From GCA-2746235 sp049609225 (GTDB lineage Bacteria; Planctomycetota; UBA1135): a stretch of 64,000 bases of DNA. Location: positions 1 through 64,000 of the forward strand of contig JBMYYH010000001.1 in the NCBI GenBank assembly GCA_049609225.1, read 5' to 3'. Numbering within the stretch: the first letter of the stretch is position 1; each line of letters starts with the position of its first letter. Below are positions 43,209 through 52,204 of the stretch, one piece after another. Made by a program: the position numbers and the translations under genes. A model generated the notes under the pieces. It had not been told where the DNA came from. It ran no database searches and saw nothing but the letters and a program-made list of their open reading frames with translations.

Positions 43209-44623
43209 TGATCGCGAATCAAGGAGAAGCGAACCATGAACACCCCGATGGTCGTGTTCATGCGGATCTCACGGCGCTCACCGCCTCCGCGCACTTCCAC
43301 ATCCAAGACCGGAGGCAAGGTGTTCCATTCGCGCCTTTCCATCAGCTTCTTCAGGTTCTTGGTGGCATCCACCGGCTCCTCGAACATGCGCCCGAGACCG
43401 TTGACGTCATCCGCTTCCCATTTGGTGACCCATTCCTCTTCAGTCGATTCGAAACTGGGTTCCGGCAGGTCGATGTCGTGCAGATACCAGGCGTTTCCGG
43501 ATGCCTGCCAAGTCAGGGTGATGGCCTCTTCACCGAAGCTCGCCTCGACGACCTGCTGGCGATAGGTGATGGTTTCCTCAGGGCTGTAAAGCAACTCCGG
43601 CTCTTCTGGCTGCGGCCAGGATCCATTCCAACCACGGTTATCGACAATCGCCTTCAAGCGATCCCGTTGCCCTGGTTGTTGCCCATCCGGGAAGTAGGCC
43701 ACCACGTCTTCCAAATTGCCGGCATCCCAATCCTCTTGGAAGTTGCCCCACACGGAATCGAAGGACGGCCGGTGGTATTGCATGACCACCACCAAAGCGA
43801 GGACCGCAGTGACGCCTGCAAGCCCGCCGGACCAGAGGAAAGTCTTCTTCTTGGCCCGCTGTGCCGCAACGGCATTGGCTTCCGCATAGTCTTCTTCCGT
43901 TGCATCGCCACGCCGCAGGACACCAGTCATCTGGCGAACCGCAGCGAGGTCGGGGTTCTCCTCCATCAGGCGTTGCGCCTTCGCAGCCTGCGGGACGAAT
44001 GCCCAGAACAACAAGGACCATCCACTCAGGACCACGGTCCAGACCAGTTGGAACTCCACCGCGTAGATGATGAGTGCACAGTTCAGGGTGACCATGCACG
44101 CGTAGATCAAGCTCCACAAGAAGGGCTGAAAGAAGATCATCCGCGCGCCCATCAACATCAAGCAACACGATCCGAGCCGCAGCAGCAACTCCACCACGCC
44201 GCGCCCTAGCGAAACATCATTGCTGGAGAGCAGCGTTAGGGCCGACCAGATTCCGAGGACCCCAAAGAACACGCCGATGCGCAGGAAGGTGCGCAGAGTC
44301 TTCAAAACCCCGAGCGCTTTGGTCAACTCCTTCGAGGCCTTCGCGCGGCTGCTGCGCTGCTTGCCACTAGGCTGCACCCGCACCGGCGCTTGCGCTGCGC
44401 TTTCCTGTTCGGTTCCGCAATCACCACAGAATCGATCGGTGGGATTCATGGCACCGCCACACCCTGGGCAACACAACAACCCCTCCTCTACTTCCATGAC
44501 TTCCGGTGCGATCGCCGCGACCTGGCCATCGCATTGCCGGCAACTGTAGGTCTTGGCGGGATCGGGAACTTGATAGGCATGGCCACAAGAATCACAAGCT
44601 GCAGGGAAAGTCGAGTCAGTCAT
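43172..44623 (-). CDS. Zinc-ribbon membrane protein of unknown function
   Basis: A 483-residue protein. Two zinc ribbons are at the N-terminus (CDSCG/CRQCD, residues 10-31, and CPGCG/CGDCG near 52-71). Three or four membrane helices follow between about residues 110 and 200, another near 275-292, and then an extracytoplasmic region with two repeats of an alpha/beta unit (FQEDWDAGNLEDVVAYFPDG and WVTKWEADDVNGLGRMFEEP). The paired repeats look like a ligand-binding or chaperone-like domain, but I do not recognise the family. The ATG at 44623 is chosen because the zinc ribbon begins there. The gene overlaps the CPBP protease gene. Confidence 0.75.
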   Translation of the reverse strand: MTDSTFPAACDSCGHAYQVPDPAKTYSCRQCDGQVAAIAPEVMEVEEGLLCCPGCGGAMNPTDRFCGDCGTEQESAAQAPVRVQPSGKQRSSRAKASKELTKALGVLKTLRTFLRIGVFFGVLGIWSALTLLSSNDVSLGRGVVELLLRLGSCCLMLMGARMIFFQPFLWSLIYACMVTLNCALIIYAVEFQLVWTVVLSGWSLLFWAFVPQAAKAQRLMEENPDLAAVRQMTGVLRRGDATEEDYAEANAVAAQRAKKKTFLWSGGLAGVTAVLALVVVMQYHRPSFDSVWGNFQEDWDAGNLEDVVAYFPDGQQPGQRDRLKAIVDNRGWNGSWPQPEEPELLYSPEETITYRQQVVEASFGEEAITLTWQASGNAWYLHDIDLPEPSFESTEEEWVTKWEADDVNGLGRMFEEPVDATKNLKKLMERREWNTLPPVLDVEVRGGGERREIRMNTTIGVFMVRFSLIRDQWITTSIKPPRS

Positions 44624-44656
44624 AAAGTTGGGGGTCCGTTCTTGACGACCTATCCT

Positions 44657-45400
44657 ATGCGCTTTCCGCTCGTCATGCTGCGCAAACTCAAGAACCTGGG
44701 CCTTATGGCCGTGCGCCTGCCGTTTCACGCGGTCAAGGCCCATCGCCTCATGGTCGGGCGTTATCTGCGCGGCGATGCGGTGATGGGAGCGATTCCCTAT
44801 GAGGTCAACTTGCATGATAAATATTGGGAAAAGCGTCTCAAGCTAGACACTGGCGGTTGGGATTCCGTCGAGCTGGAGGATGGCATGCTTTACGAAGCCA
44901 CTCCCTACCTCGTCTTGCACGACATCCTGCGTCATCTCGATCTCGGCCCGGAAGACGTCTTCGTCGACCTCGGCTGCGGCAAGGGTCGGGCCACTTGTGT
45001 TGCTGCACGCGAGTCCGCTTGTGATGTGGTGGGCGTGGAGCAGGATGAAGGATTCCTCGCCGTGGCCCAATCCAATATCGACAACCTCGACGCCACCCGC
45101 GGTGAGGTCAATCTCCACCATGGGCTCGCTCAGGATTTCGACTTCGACCAAGCCACGGTCGTTTTCCTCTTCAATCCCTTCGGTGCGCGGACCCTAGAAC
45201 AGGTCCTTGCACTGCTGCAGGCCAGCGTCGAACGCAAGCCCCGACGCCTGCGCATCGTCTACGTGAATCCAGTGCATGAAAGCGTGCTCGCGCACCATGC
45301 CTGGTTGCAGAACACCCAAACCTGGCCCAGCGACGCCTATCCAGGCTTCGAAATCCAACCGCCCAATCCGCGGTTGGTCACCTTCTGGGAAGCGGCTTAG
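44657..45400 (+). CDS. Class I SAM-dependent methyltransferase
   Basis: A 247-residue methyltransferase. Motif I is VFVDLGCGKGRATCVAAR (glycine-rich SAM loop, about residues 98-115), followed by an acidic residue in VVGVEQDEGF and motif IV FLFNPFGARTLEQVL. The N-terminal 90 residues (YEVNLHDKYWEKRL) resemble a group of bacterial methyltransferases with no known substrate. The ATG at 44657 is used; the frame stays open upstream, opposite the start of the zinc-ribbon gene, without similarity. It is divergent from that gene. Confidence 0.8.
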   Translation: MRFPLVMLRKLKNLGLMAVRLPFHAVKAHRLMVGRYLRGDAVMGAIPYEVNLHDKYWEKRLKLDTGGWDSVELEDGMLYEATPYLVLHDILRHLDLGPEDVFVDLGCGKGRATCVAARESACDVVGVEQDEGFLAVAQSNIDNLDATRGEVNLHHGLAQDFDFDQATVVFLFNPFGARTLEQVLALLQASVERKPRRLRIVYVNPVHESVLAHHAWLQNTQTWPSDAYPGFEIQPPNPRLVTFWEAA

Positions 45401-45405
45401 GCGAC

Positions 45406-47985
45406 CTACTGCCCGACGAGCGCGCGCAAGCCGTGGCTCATCGACCAACCGAACAACATGTTGGTGTCTCGCATGGCAGCCTGCAGATAACGCTCGACTC
45501 CGATGAGTCCTGCATTGTTCGGGATTGACAGCTGCGTCGTCGCGACGCCCTGTGCATTCGCCACCAATCCGGTGCGGTAGATCTCCTGCGCGACATCGAC
45601 AAGCACATCTCCACCGAGGAGAGTCGTGTCATCCTCCGCCAACGAGACGGAAAGGAATCCCGTCGCACCGGGCTCTGCACCTTCCACCGTAATCGTGACG
45701 GTATCCCCTAGCAGCGGCTGTGCACTTGCGGAGAGCGTCAGGACATTGGGCGAAGTGCGCAACTCCCCATATGGGAAGAATCCAGGCGTGTTCGGCGCAT
45801 AGTCCCAGACGCCGCGCCCGTAGGTGCCGAAGCGAATCAGGTTCTGCGACGGCACCGATTCCACCGACCAGTAGGTCGTCAGGGGTGCATCGCCATCAAG
45901 GATGCTGTGCCATTGATCGCTGCTCGGATCGAACTCCCATGCCCCTGTCTCCGACGCCGCGTACATCCGGCCACTGCCATCAGCGGCTTCGCAGATGTCG
46001 TACACCAGGGTGTTGGGCAAGCCATCGCTCATGTCGACCCAAGTCGCACCACCATTGGTGGATCGCAAGACCGGTGCATTGGAGTAACCGGCGCCGGCGA
46101 TCCAGACCGTATCGACATCGGTCGAAGAGGCGACGATGGAGCTGCCGTAGAAGTAATGTGCGCCCGGTCCGCCACCGGACTGGAACTGCCACGAAGTGCC
46201 GCCCGTCTGCGAAGTGTAGATGTTGCCGACACTGGTCACGCAGATCGCGAAGTCGGGATTGATCTTCGAGAACTCCAGGGAAGTCACCGGCTGCCCGAAT
46301 GGATTGGGGTGCAAGGCGGTGTAGTTCCAAGTACCGGAAAACCCAACGCGCTCATAACGCCAGATGGTCTTGCCGCAAAGGTAGAACACCGGATTCGAAA
46401 CGGGATCGGCCACGAGGAAAGGCAGCCATTGTCCCGCGAAGCCCGTCGGGAAGTCGGCGGTGTAGAGTGCCGGGCTGGGCGCGTGCGCCGTGATCAACAC
46501 GAAGCCCGGGTAATCGGAGTAGACCAGGCCATGGCCGCCGTCGGCCGAACTGATGTGGCCATAGTCACCGGTGATCTCTTCGATGAAATCAGCCCATGGT
46601 CCGGAGGTACCGGGTGTGCCGAGGACCGTGGTCTGATAACCCTGGTCCTGCGACCCGGCGTGAAGGTATTCGGGATTGCGTCGGCTGGTGTGCGTGCTGT
46701 AGTACTGGCTCACGCCCATGCCGGAGTAGCTCAACCAATCGGTGGTGCTCATCTGATCCACACTTTCATAGGTGCCGCCGTGCGTATTGATGAACCAACG
46801 TTCGCCGCTGCTTAGGGAGGCGTCGGCGATGACGGAGATGCCCATGATGTCGGCGTGCAGTTTGCCGTAACGATCGGCGGGATGTTCCCACCATGGATTC
46901 TGCATGCTGAAGCTGGTGCCGCCGTTGTGGCTGACCCACATCTCCACGCCGCCATAGGCCACGAGGTCAGCGTCGGTGGCGGAGGTACAGAATGCACTCC
47001 ACATCTCGGGCATGTCATTGCGGTAAGACCAACTGCTGGCGCTATTGGTGGTACGCCACAACTCCCATCCGCCGCCATCCTTCAACGCCAGGCTGAAGGT
47101 GGAGGAAGCGCTCGACTCATGTCCACCGAGTCGGACATCCGTCGGTGAGAAGCCGAGGGCATTGCCGTAGGTATTGAAGTTGAGACCGGCGTCGGTGGAA
47201 CGATAAAGACGGTCGTCTTCGAATAGGAAGACGTCGCCGGCGGTGGTGCGGTCGGTGAAGACATCCGCAGTGCCGGAAACGCTTCGCGCCAAGGTGAAGC
47301 TCGCGCCGCGGTCGACGGAACGGTAAAGCTTCCAACCGCCTTCATCGATCAACAGGAAGATGGTCTGTTGCGCATCATCTCGCTTCAGGAAGCGGCGAAT
47401 GCCACCGTAATTTCCAAGACCCGCAGGTTCGTGCCAGGTCATGCCGTTGTCGGTCGAACGCCAAATCGCGCCGTGGGTGCCGCGCAACATGATGTCGTCG
47501 CCCCCGCCTGCAGCTGGAATGGCGAGCAGATGTTGCGCTCCGCCATAGACCCCATCCCCTACAGCTTCCCAGGCACTGCCATCCTTAGGCCCGCGGAAGA
47601 CGCCACCATGCGCCGAGCCGACGTACAACTCCGTGCCATCACTCGAAAGCACGCTCACGAACACGCTACCGGCAAGGTTACTACTGCCGACTTCATTCCA
47701 AGTGCCGGTGGTCACCGCACGCGACATCAGCGCCGCTTCTCGTGCTTGCATCGCTGCAAGACGATTGCGCTCTTCTTCCGCCCGCCAATCAAATCCGGGT
47801 GCGGCGCGGTGCATCTCCTCGATCCAAGCGAGGCGTTCGGCATGACTATCCTCACCTTCTTCGAACCCTGCTGGGCGCGGCAAAGGAGGTGTGTAGCCAT
47901 CATCCATCGCCTCCACACCAGTGCAGGAGAGTATGGTCAGGCTTCCACCTAGGGTAAGGGCGGAAATTCTGAAGGTAGGGACCAT
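45406..47985 (-). CDS. Exported BNR/sortilin-like beta-propeller lipoprotein with C-terminal module
   Basis: An 859-residue exported protein. The signal ends in a TILSC lipobox (Cys20). From about residue 95 to 740 it contains repeated Asp-box/BNR blades such as AIWRSTDNGMTWHEP, KLYRSVDRGASF and VLRSTNGGATWVDMSDG, the pattern of sialidase-like and VPS10/sortilin propellers. The last 115 residues (LSASAQPLLGDTVTITVEGA onward) form the beta-rich module shared with other secreted proteins in this window. The ATG at 47985 gives a standard lipoprotein signal. No catalytic residues of a sialidase were seen, so it may be a binding or adhesion protein. Confidence 0.82.
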   Translation of the reverse strand: MVPTFRISALTLGGSLTILSCTGVEAMDDGYTPPLPRPAGFEEGEDSHAERLAWIEEMHRAAPGFDWRAEEERNRLAAMQAREAALMSRAVTTGTWNEVGSSNLAGSVFVSVLSSDGTELYVGSAHGGVFRGPKDGSAWEAVGDGVYGGAQHLLAIPAAGGGDDIMLRGTHGAIWRSTDNGMTWHEPAGLGNYGGIRRFLKRDDAQQTIFLLIDEGGWKLYRSVDRGASFTLARSVSGTADVFTDRTTAGDVFLFEDDRLYRSTDAGLNFNTYGNALGFSPTDVRLGGHESSASSTFSLALKDGGGWELWRTTNSASSWSYRNDMPEMWSAFCTSATDADLVAYGGVEMWVSHNGGTSFSMQNPWWEHPADRYGKLHADIMGISVIADASLSSGERWFINTHGGTYESVDQMSTTDWLSYSGMGVSQYYSTHTSRRNPEYLHAGSQDQGYQTTVLGTPGTSGPWADFIEEITGDYGHISSADGGHGLVYSDYPGFVLITAHAPSPALYTADFPTGFAGQWLPFLVADPVSNPVFYLCGKTIWRYERVGFSGTWNYTALHPNPFGQPVTSLEFSKINPDFAICVTSVGNIYTSQTGGTSWQFQSGGGPGAHYFYGSSIVASSTDVDTVWIAGAGYSNAPVLRSTNGGATWVDMSDGLPNTLVYDICEAADGSGRMYAASETGAWEFDPSSDQWHSILDGDAPLTTYWSVESVPSQNLIRFGTYGRGVWDYAPNTPGFFPYGELRTSPNVLTLSASAQPLLGDTVTITVEGAEPGATGFLSVSLAEDDTTLLGGDVLVDVAQEIYRTGLVANAQGVATTQLSIPNNAGLIGVERYLQAAMRDTNMLFGWSMSHGLRALVGQ

Positions 47986-48065
47986 CGCCAAAAGGATACC
48001 CCATATTGCCGGAACTGGCTGTTCGTTCCAGGGTTACGCCTTTGTCCGCTTCCCTAGCAGAGCCC

Positions 48066-49724
48066 ATGATCAAGACCCTAACGACGACCCTACTTTGTAT
48101 TTCTGGCCTTACGGCAACCGCTGCAGCGCAAGGCCCACCCTTAATGCCGCCGCCCACGCCGCCGCAGAACCCATACACCGCAGAGAAGGCCGTCTTGGGC
48201 AAGATGCTGTTCTGGGAAGAGCAACTCTCCTCCGACGACACTATGGCTTGTGGAACTTGCCACACCGTGACTGCCGGTTTCGGCGATAACCGTATCGGCA
48301 TCCACCCTGGCCCCGATGGCATCCAAGGCAACGCGGACGACATCTTCGCTTCCCGCGGTGTGCGTCGAGCGGACCATGATGGCAGTTATGCGGAAGATTC
48401 CACTTTCGGTTTGGATGTGCAAGTCACCGGCCGTCGTACGCCTGAAATTTTCGCGGCGCTTTATGCACCCGAGACCTTCTGGGATGGCCGTGGTACCTCC
48501 AGCTTCACCGACCCCGAAACTGGCATCGTCACCATTCCTTTCGGTGCTGCGCTCGAGAGTCAGGCTATCGGCCCGATCCTGAATGATGCTGAAATGGCGC
48601 ATGAATCGGTGGATTGGGCGGAAGTCACGGCAAAGCTGGCCTCCGCACGCCCCATGGCCTTGGCCACCGATCTGACGCCCGACATGGTCGCGGCCCTACT
48701 CAGCTCCCCGACCTACCCAGAGTTGTTCCAGGATGCCTTTGGGACTTCCGATATCACTGCGCAACGCATCGCTTATGCGATTGCCACCTACGAGCGCACT
48801 TTGATTCCGGATGAATCACCTTGGGATCTGTTCAATGCTGGCGATCCACTCGCCATGACTCCGAACCAGATCGCGGGCTGGAACCAGTTCAACACCATCG
48901 CGAACTGCAACCAGTGTCATACCCCGCCGATGTTCACGGACAACCAGTTCCACAACCTCGGTTTGCGTCCGAGTACCGAAGACGCTGGCCGCCAAGACGT
49001 GACGGGGCTGTTCGCCGACCGCGGCAAGTTCAAGACTCCTTCGCTACGCAACGCGGGCCTGCGTACTCGCTACTTCCACAACGGTTCCGAACTGATCCTC
49101 GACAACGGCCCGGCCCCGGGTGGTGTCGACATGGTTTACATCAATGGTGGTGGAGCCTTCCGCGACAATCTCGACCCATTGTTGGTCCCCCTGGCCGGAC
49201 GCCCAGGCATCAACATGCAACAGATCATGGATTTCGTCGCAAACGGGCTGACGGATCCACGCGTGGAAAACGCTCTGCCTCCGTTTGATAAGCCGACCCT
49301 TTTCAGTGAAGCGAATCCAGCCGGTGCCATCCGCTTCGGACCCTCCAACATGGGCGGCAACGGCGTGACCCCGACCCTCATCGTGAACACTCCAGCAGCT
49401 CTGGGTAGTACTTCCTTTAAGGTAGGGCTGGAAAACGCGCCAGCCACTGCGAGCATCGCCTGGCTCGGCCTTTCCCGCGCTGCCGGCAGCGGCACCCTGG
49501 TGAATGGTGTGCCGTTCAACCTCGGTGGCCCGGTCGACCTGTGGAAGACCTCCTCCCTGCAGACGGATAGCTCCGGGCTCGGATACGCCACTTTCCAGAT
49601 CGACATTCCCAGCCAAGCCGGCCTCCTAGGCATGGATTTCCACGTCCAGGCCTTCGTCGAAGACCTTTCGGCCCCTGGAGGCACCGGAGCCGCCACCCGC
49701 GGAGCCACTTTTACGGTGCTTTAA
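48066..49724 (+). CDS. Di-heme cytochrome c peroxidase/MauG-family protein with C-terminal module
   Basis: A 552-residue periplasmic or secreted protein with a signal peptide (LLCISGLTATAAAQ). Two heme c sites are seen: CGTCH near residue 62 and CNQCH near residue 281. EKAVLGKMLFWEEQLS, RRTPEIFAALYAPETFWDGR and RGKFKTPSLRNAGLR are conserved blocks of the CCP/MauG family, which reduce hydrogen peroxide or oxidise protein substrates. The last 120 residues are the beta-rich module (LIVNTPAALGSTSFKVGLEN onward). A tandem paralogue follows at 49936. The ATG at 48066 starts the signal peptide. Confidence 0.9.
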   Translation: MIKTLTTTLLCISGLTATAAAQGPPLMPPPTPPQNPYTAEKAVLGKMLFWEEQLSSDDTMACGTCHTVTAGFGDNRIGIHPGPDGIQGNADDIFASRGVRRADHDGSYAEDSTFGLDVQVTGRRTPEIFAALYAPETFWDGRGTSSFTDPETGIVTIPFGAALESQAIGPILNDAEMAHESVDWAEVTAKLASARPMALATDLTPDMVAALLSSPTYPELFQDAFGTSDITAQRIAYAIATYERTLIPDESPWDLFNAGDPLAMTPNQIAGWNQFNTIANCNQCHTPPMFTDNQFHNLGLRPSTEDAGRQDVTGLFADRGKFKTPSLRNAGLRTRYFHNGSELILDNGPAPGGVDMVYINGGGAFRDNLDPLLVPLAGRPGINMQQIMDFVANGLTDPRVENALPPFDKPTLFSEANPAGAIRFGPSNMGGNGVTPTLIVNTPAALGSTSFKVGLENAPATASIAWLGLSRAAGSGTLVNGVPFNLGGPVDLWKTSSLQTDSSGLGYATFQIDIPSQAGLLGMDFHVQAFVEDLSAPGGTGAATRGATFTVL

Positions 49725-49772
49725 GCCCTTTTTTGGGCCCTCGCCCTCCAGGAATCCTGGAATGCGACTTCC

Positions 49773-49819
49773 AACCATCCCCATGGTCTTAAAGACTTTG
49801 GGGATGGTTCATTCCGTTT
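49773..49819 (+). terminator. Candidate terminator between the two peroxidase genes
   Basis: AACCATCCCCA and TGGGGATGGTT form an 11-pair stem, and the inner bases GTCTT/AAGAC can extend it. A short T-run follows at 49816-49819. The 211 bases between the two genes otherwise hold a weak GCCC-T6-GGGC hairpin at 49725-49738 and the leader of the second gene; no other feature was seen. Confidence 0.5.
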
Positions 49820-49935
49820 TATGGGGTACTATTGGTGGAACATTCTTGGTGAATTGCCGTCATCTTTAAGTAGGCCGCCCTTGCCTACAGCTGTTTCAGG
49901 CTGTTTCCAAACCATCCCAAGTCCCCCGCTCCCGC

Positions 49936-51573
49936 ATGCGACTACCCATTCTTTGCACAACCCTGGCCGTGGCTGCCATCTTTGCTGGCAGTGCCAACGC
50001 TCAGCTCGGTCCGCCCCCGCAACCGCCCGAGAACCTCAGCACTCCTGAGAAGATTGTTCTCGGCAAGATTCTCTTCTGGGATGAGCAGCTCTCGTCCAAC
50101 AACGAGACCGCCTGCGGTACCTGTCACATCCCGCGTTTCAGCTTTACCGACAACCGCGAGTTCATCCACCCGGGTGCGGATGGCATCGTGGGTTCGCTGG
50201 ATGACAACATCACTTCGCCAGGAGTGGTGCGGGCCAACGCGAACAAAAGCTTCGTCCCGACGCCATTGTTCGGCATGTCGCCACAGCTGACCCGTCGTCG
50301 TACCAACGACATCTTTGGTTCGCTCTACCAGGATCGCATCTTCTGGGATGGTCGTGCGGAAGACACCTTCCACGATCCGGAGACGGGTGCCGTCAGCATC
50401 GTGACAGGTGGCGCTTTGGAAAGCCAAGCCGTGGAGCCGATCATGTCGACGGTGGAAATGTCTCACATCGACCGCACTTGGGATGATGTGCGCGACAAGC
50501 TGACCGATGCGATCCCGCTGCGTCTTGCCACCGATATCCCACCGGATATGGCTGCTGCGATCGCCCTCGATCCGACTTACCCGGATCTGTTCGAAGCCGC
50601 TTTCGGCACGACCGACATCAACGCCGAGCGCATTGGTTTCGCGATTGCCGCCTACGAACGTGAACTGGTCCCGGACCAGACTCCATGGGACGACTTCATG
50701 AACGGCGACGCCAACGCTATGACTCCCGACCAGATTGATGGTTGGAACCAGTTCAACGGCATCGCCAACTGTCACCTCTGCCACACTCCTCCGATCTTCT
50801 CCGACGGCGATTTCCACAACAACGGCATGCGCCCGACCGTGTGGGATCCAGGTCTCCAAGAGACTACCGGCGATGTCAACGACCGCGGCAAGTTCAAGAC
50901 TCCTTCCCTGCGTGGTGCTGGTCTGCGGACGAGCTTCTACCACGGTGGTTACTTCCAAGAGCTTTGGCCGATCGGTGTGACCAACATCTACTGGGGTGGT
51001 GGCGGCGGATTCTCCGACAACCGCGACCCACTGCTGGTACCACTCATGAACGTGCCTGGCATCGACATGGAGCACATCATGGATTTCGTCGGCAATGCGC
51101 TGACGGACCCACGTCTGGAAGCCGAGACCTTCCCCTTCGATAAGCCGACCCTGTTCTCGGAGCGCACGCCGTTCTCGACGAACCTTTACGGCGAGGCGAA
51201 CCCAGGAGCTACGGGTGTGGAGCCAAAGATCACGGCGCACATGCCTGCGATGCTCGGCGAGACCTTCCGTATTGCCGTCAGTGAAGGCAAAGGCGGTGTT
51301 CTGGCTCACTTCGGAGCTTCCGGTGCACCAGGTTCCGGCCTGATGCGCGGTGGTCGCATGATCAACATCGCGCTGCCGATGATGGAGTTCGTCACCCTGC
51401 CGTTGCCAGGCTCTGGCGATACCGACGGCTGGCGTTCGATCGAGTTCGTCATTCCGGATCGCGCCAACCTCGTCGGCCGCAACTTCTACATGCAGTGGTG
51501 GGTCGAAGATACGGGAGCACCGGGTGGCGTCGCATCGTCGACCAAGGGTGCGATCATCGAGATCCTGCCTTAA
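49936..51573 (+). CDS. Second di-heme cytochrome c peroxidase/MauG-family protein
   Basis: A 545-residue paralogue of the preceding peroxidase, with signal peptide (TLAVAAIFAGSANAQ) and heme sites CGTCH (residues 60-64) and CHLCH (279-283). Shared blocks include EKIVLGKILFWDEQLSS, ALESQAVEPIMSTVEMSH and RGKFKTPSLRGAGLR. Its C-terminal region is a divergent copy of the beta-rich module ending in GAIIEILP. The pair probably arose by tandem duplication followed by divergence. An own leader of about 200 bases precedes it. The physiological electron donor cannot be told from sequence. Confidence 0.9.
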   Translation: MRLPILCTTLAVAAIFAGSANAQLGPPPQPPENLSTPEKIVLGKILFWDEQLSSNNETACGTCHIPRFSFTDNREFIHPGADGIVGSLDDNITSPGVVRANANKSFVPTPLFGMSPQLTRRRTNDIFGSLYQDRIFWDGRAEDTFHDPETGAVSIVTGGALESQAVEPIMSTVEMSHIDRTWDDVRDKLTDAIPLRLATDIPPDMAAAIALDPTYPDLFEAAFGTTDINAERIGFAIAAYERELVPDQTPWDDFMNGDANAMTPDQIDGWNQFNGIANCHLCHTPPIFSDGDFHNNGMRPTVWDPGLQETTGDVNDRGKFKTPSLRGAGLRTSFYHGGYFQELWPIGVTNIYWGGGGGFSDNRDPLLVPLMNVPGIDMEHIMDFVGNALTDPRLEAETFPFDKPTLFSERTPFSTNLYGEANPGATGVEPKITAHMPAMLGETFRIAVSEGKGGVLAHFGASGAPGSGLMRGGRMINIALPMMEFVTLPLPGSGDTDGWRSIEFVIPDRANLVGRNFYMQWWVEDTGAPGGVASSTKGAIIEILP

Positions 51574-51602
51574 GGCTTCCGACTGGAGCTGATGTCCTTA
51601 AG

Positions 51603-52163
51603 ATGGGCATCATGAGTTCCTCCCACCGGCGTCGTCTTGCAAGTCAAGGCGACGCCGGTGGCATTCATGCCATCTACGCGCCCGTCGTGCGCGACACCGT
51701 CACGAGCTTCGAATATGAAGTTCCCACGGTTGAGGAAATGGCCCGACGGATTCGCGAAGGAATGGAGCAGTATCCATGGCTGGTTGCGGTGGACCCAGAA
51801 GATGAGCAGAAGGTTTTGGGCTATGCCTATGCCTGTGCCTGGCGTGCGCGCACGGCTTATCAGTGGTCGTGCGAGGTATCGGTCTATGTGCATGCGGAGC
51901 ACCACCGCAAAGGCATCGCGACGGCCTTGTATACCGACCTGCTCGCGCGCTTGAAGAAGCAAGGTTATGTGCTGGTGGTAGCCGGCGCGACTTTACCTAA
52001 TGACCCGAGCGTGGCCTTTCATAAAGCCTTTGGCTTTGAAGCGGTGGGAGTGTTCCCAGGATGCGGCTTCAAAGCCGGGGGTTGGCATGATGTCGGGTTT
52101 TGGAAGTTGGAGTTGGGCGAGCGATGTGCGTCACCGACCCCACCCACCTCCTTTCTCCCCTAG
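51603..52163 (+). CDS. GNAT acetyltransferase, phosphinothricin acetyltransferase-like
   Basis: A 186-residue GNAT protein similar to the PAT/Bar group: IHAIYAPVVRDTVTSFEYEVPT at the start (shown only by IYAPVV and SFEYE), VLGYAYACAWRARTAYQWS, the acetyl-CoA loop HAEHHRKGIATALYTDLL, and the C-terminal FHKAFGFEAVGVFPGCGFK with GWHDVGFWKLEL. PAT proteins acetylate phosphinothricin, methionine sulfone or similar amino acid analogues. The start may be the ATG at 51603 or the one at 51612. It is a single gene between the peroxidases and the ECF fusions. Confidence 0.85.
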   Translation: MGIMSSSHRRRLASQGDAGGIHAIYAPVVRDTVTSFEYEVPTVEEMARRIREGMEQYPWLVAVDPEDEQKVLGYAYACAWRARTAYQWSCEVSVYVHAEHHRKGIATALYTDLLARLKKQGYVLVVAGATLPNDPSVAFHKAFGFEAVGVFPGCGFKAGGWHDVGFWKLELGERCASPTPPTSFLP

Positions 52164-52169
52164 AGTTCG

Positions 52170-52194
52170 TGTAACGTCTAGCGTGCTACGGTGT
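52170..52194 (+). promoter_or_regulatory. Predicted ECF-type promoter of the first sigma-fusion gene
   Basis: TGTAAC (52170-52175), 13 bases, then CGGTGT (52189-52194), 11 bases before the ATG. The same two hexamers occur before the downstream paralogue with a 14-base spacer. The AAC-containing upstream element is typical of ECF promoters. The short distance to the ATG implies a very short or absent mRNA leader. Confidence 0.55.
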
Positions 52195-52204
52195 CCCTAA
52201 TGCG

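Noticed and set aside
49942..51309. Minus-strand gene opposite the second peroxidase
   Set aside because: Low-plausibility His/Val/Arg-rich product; shadow of the heme protein gene.
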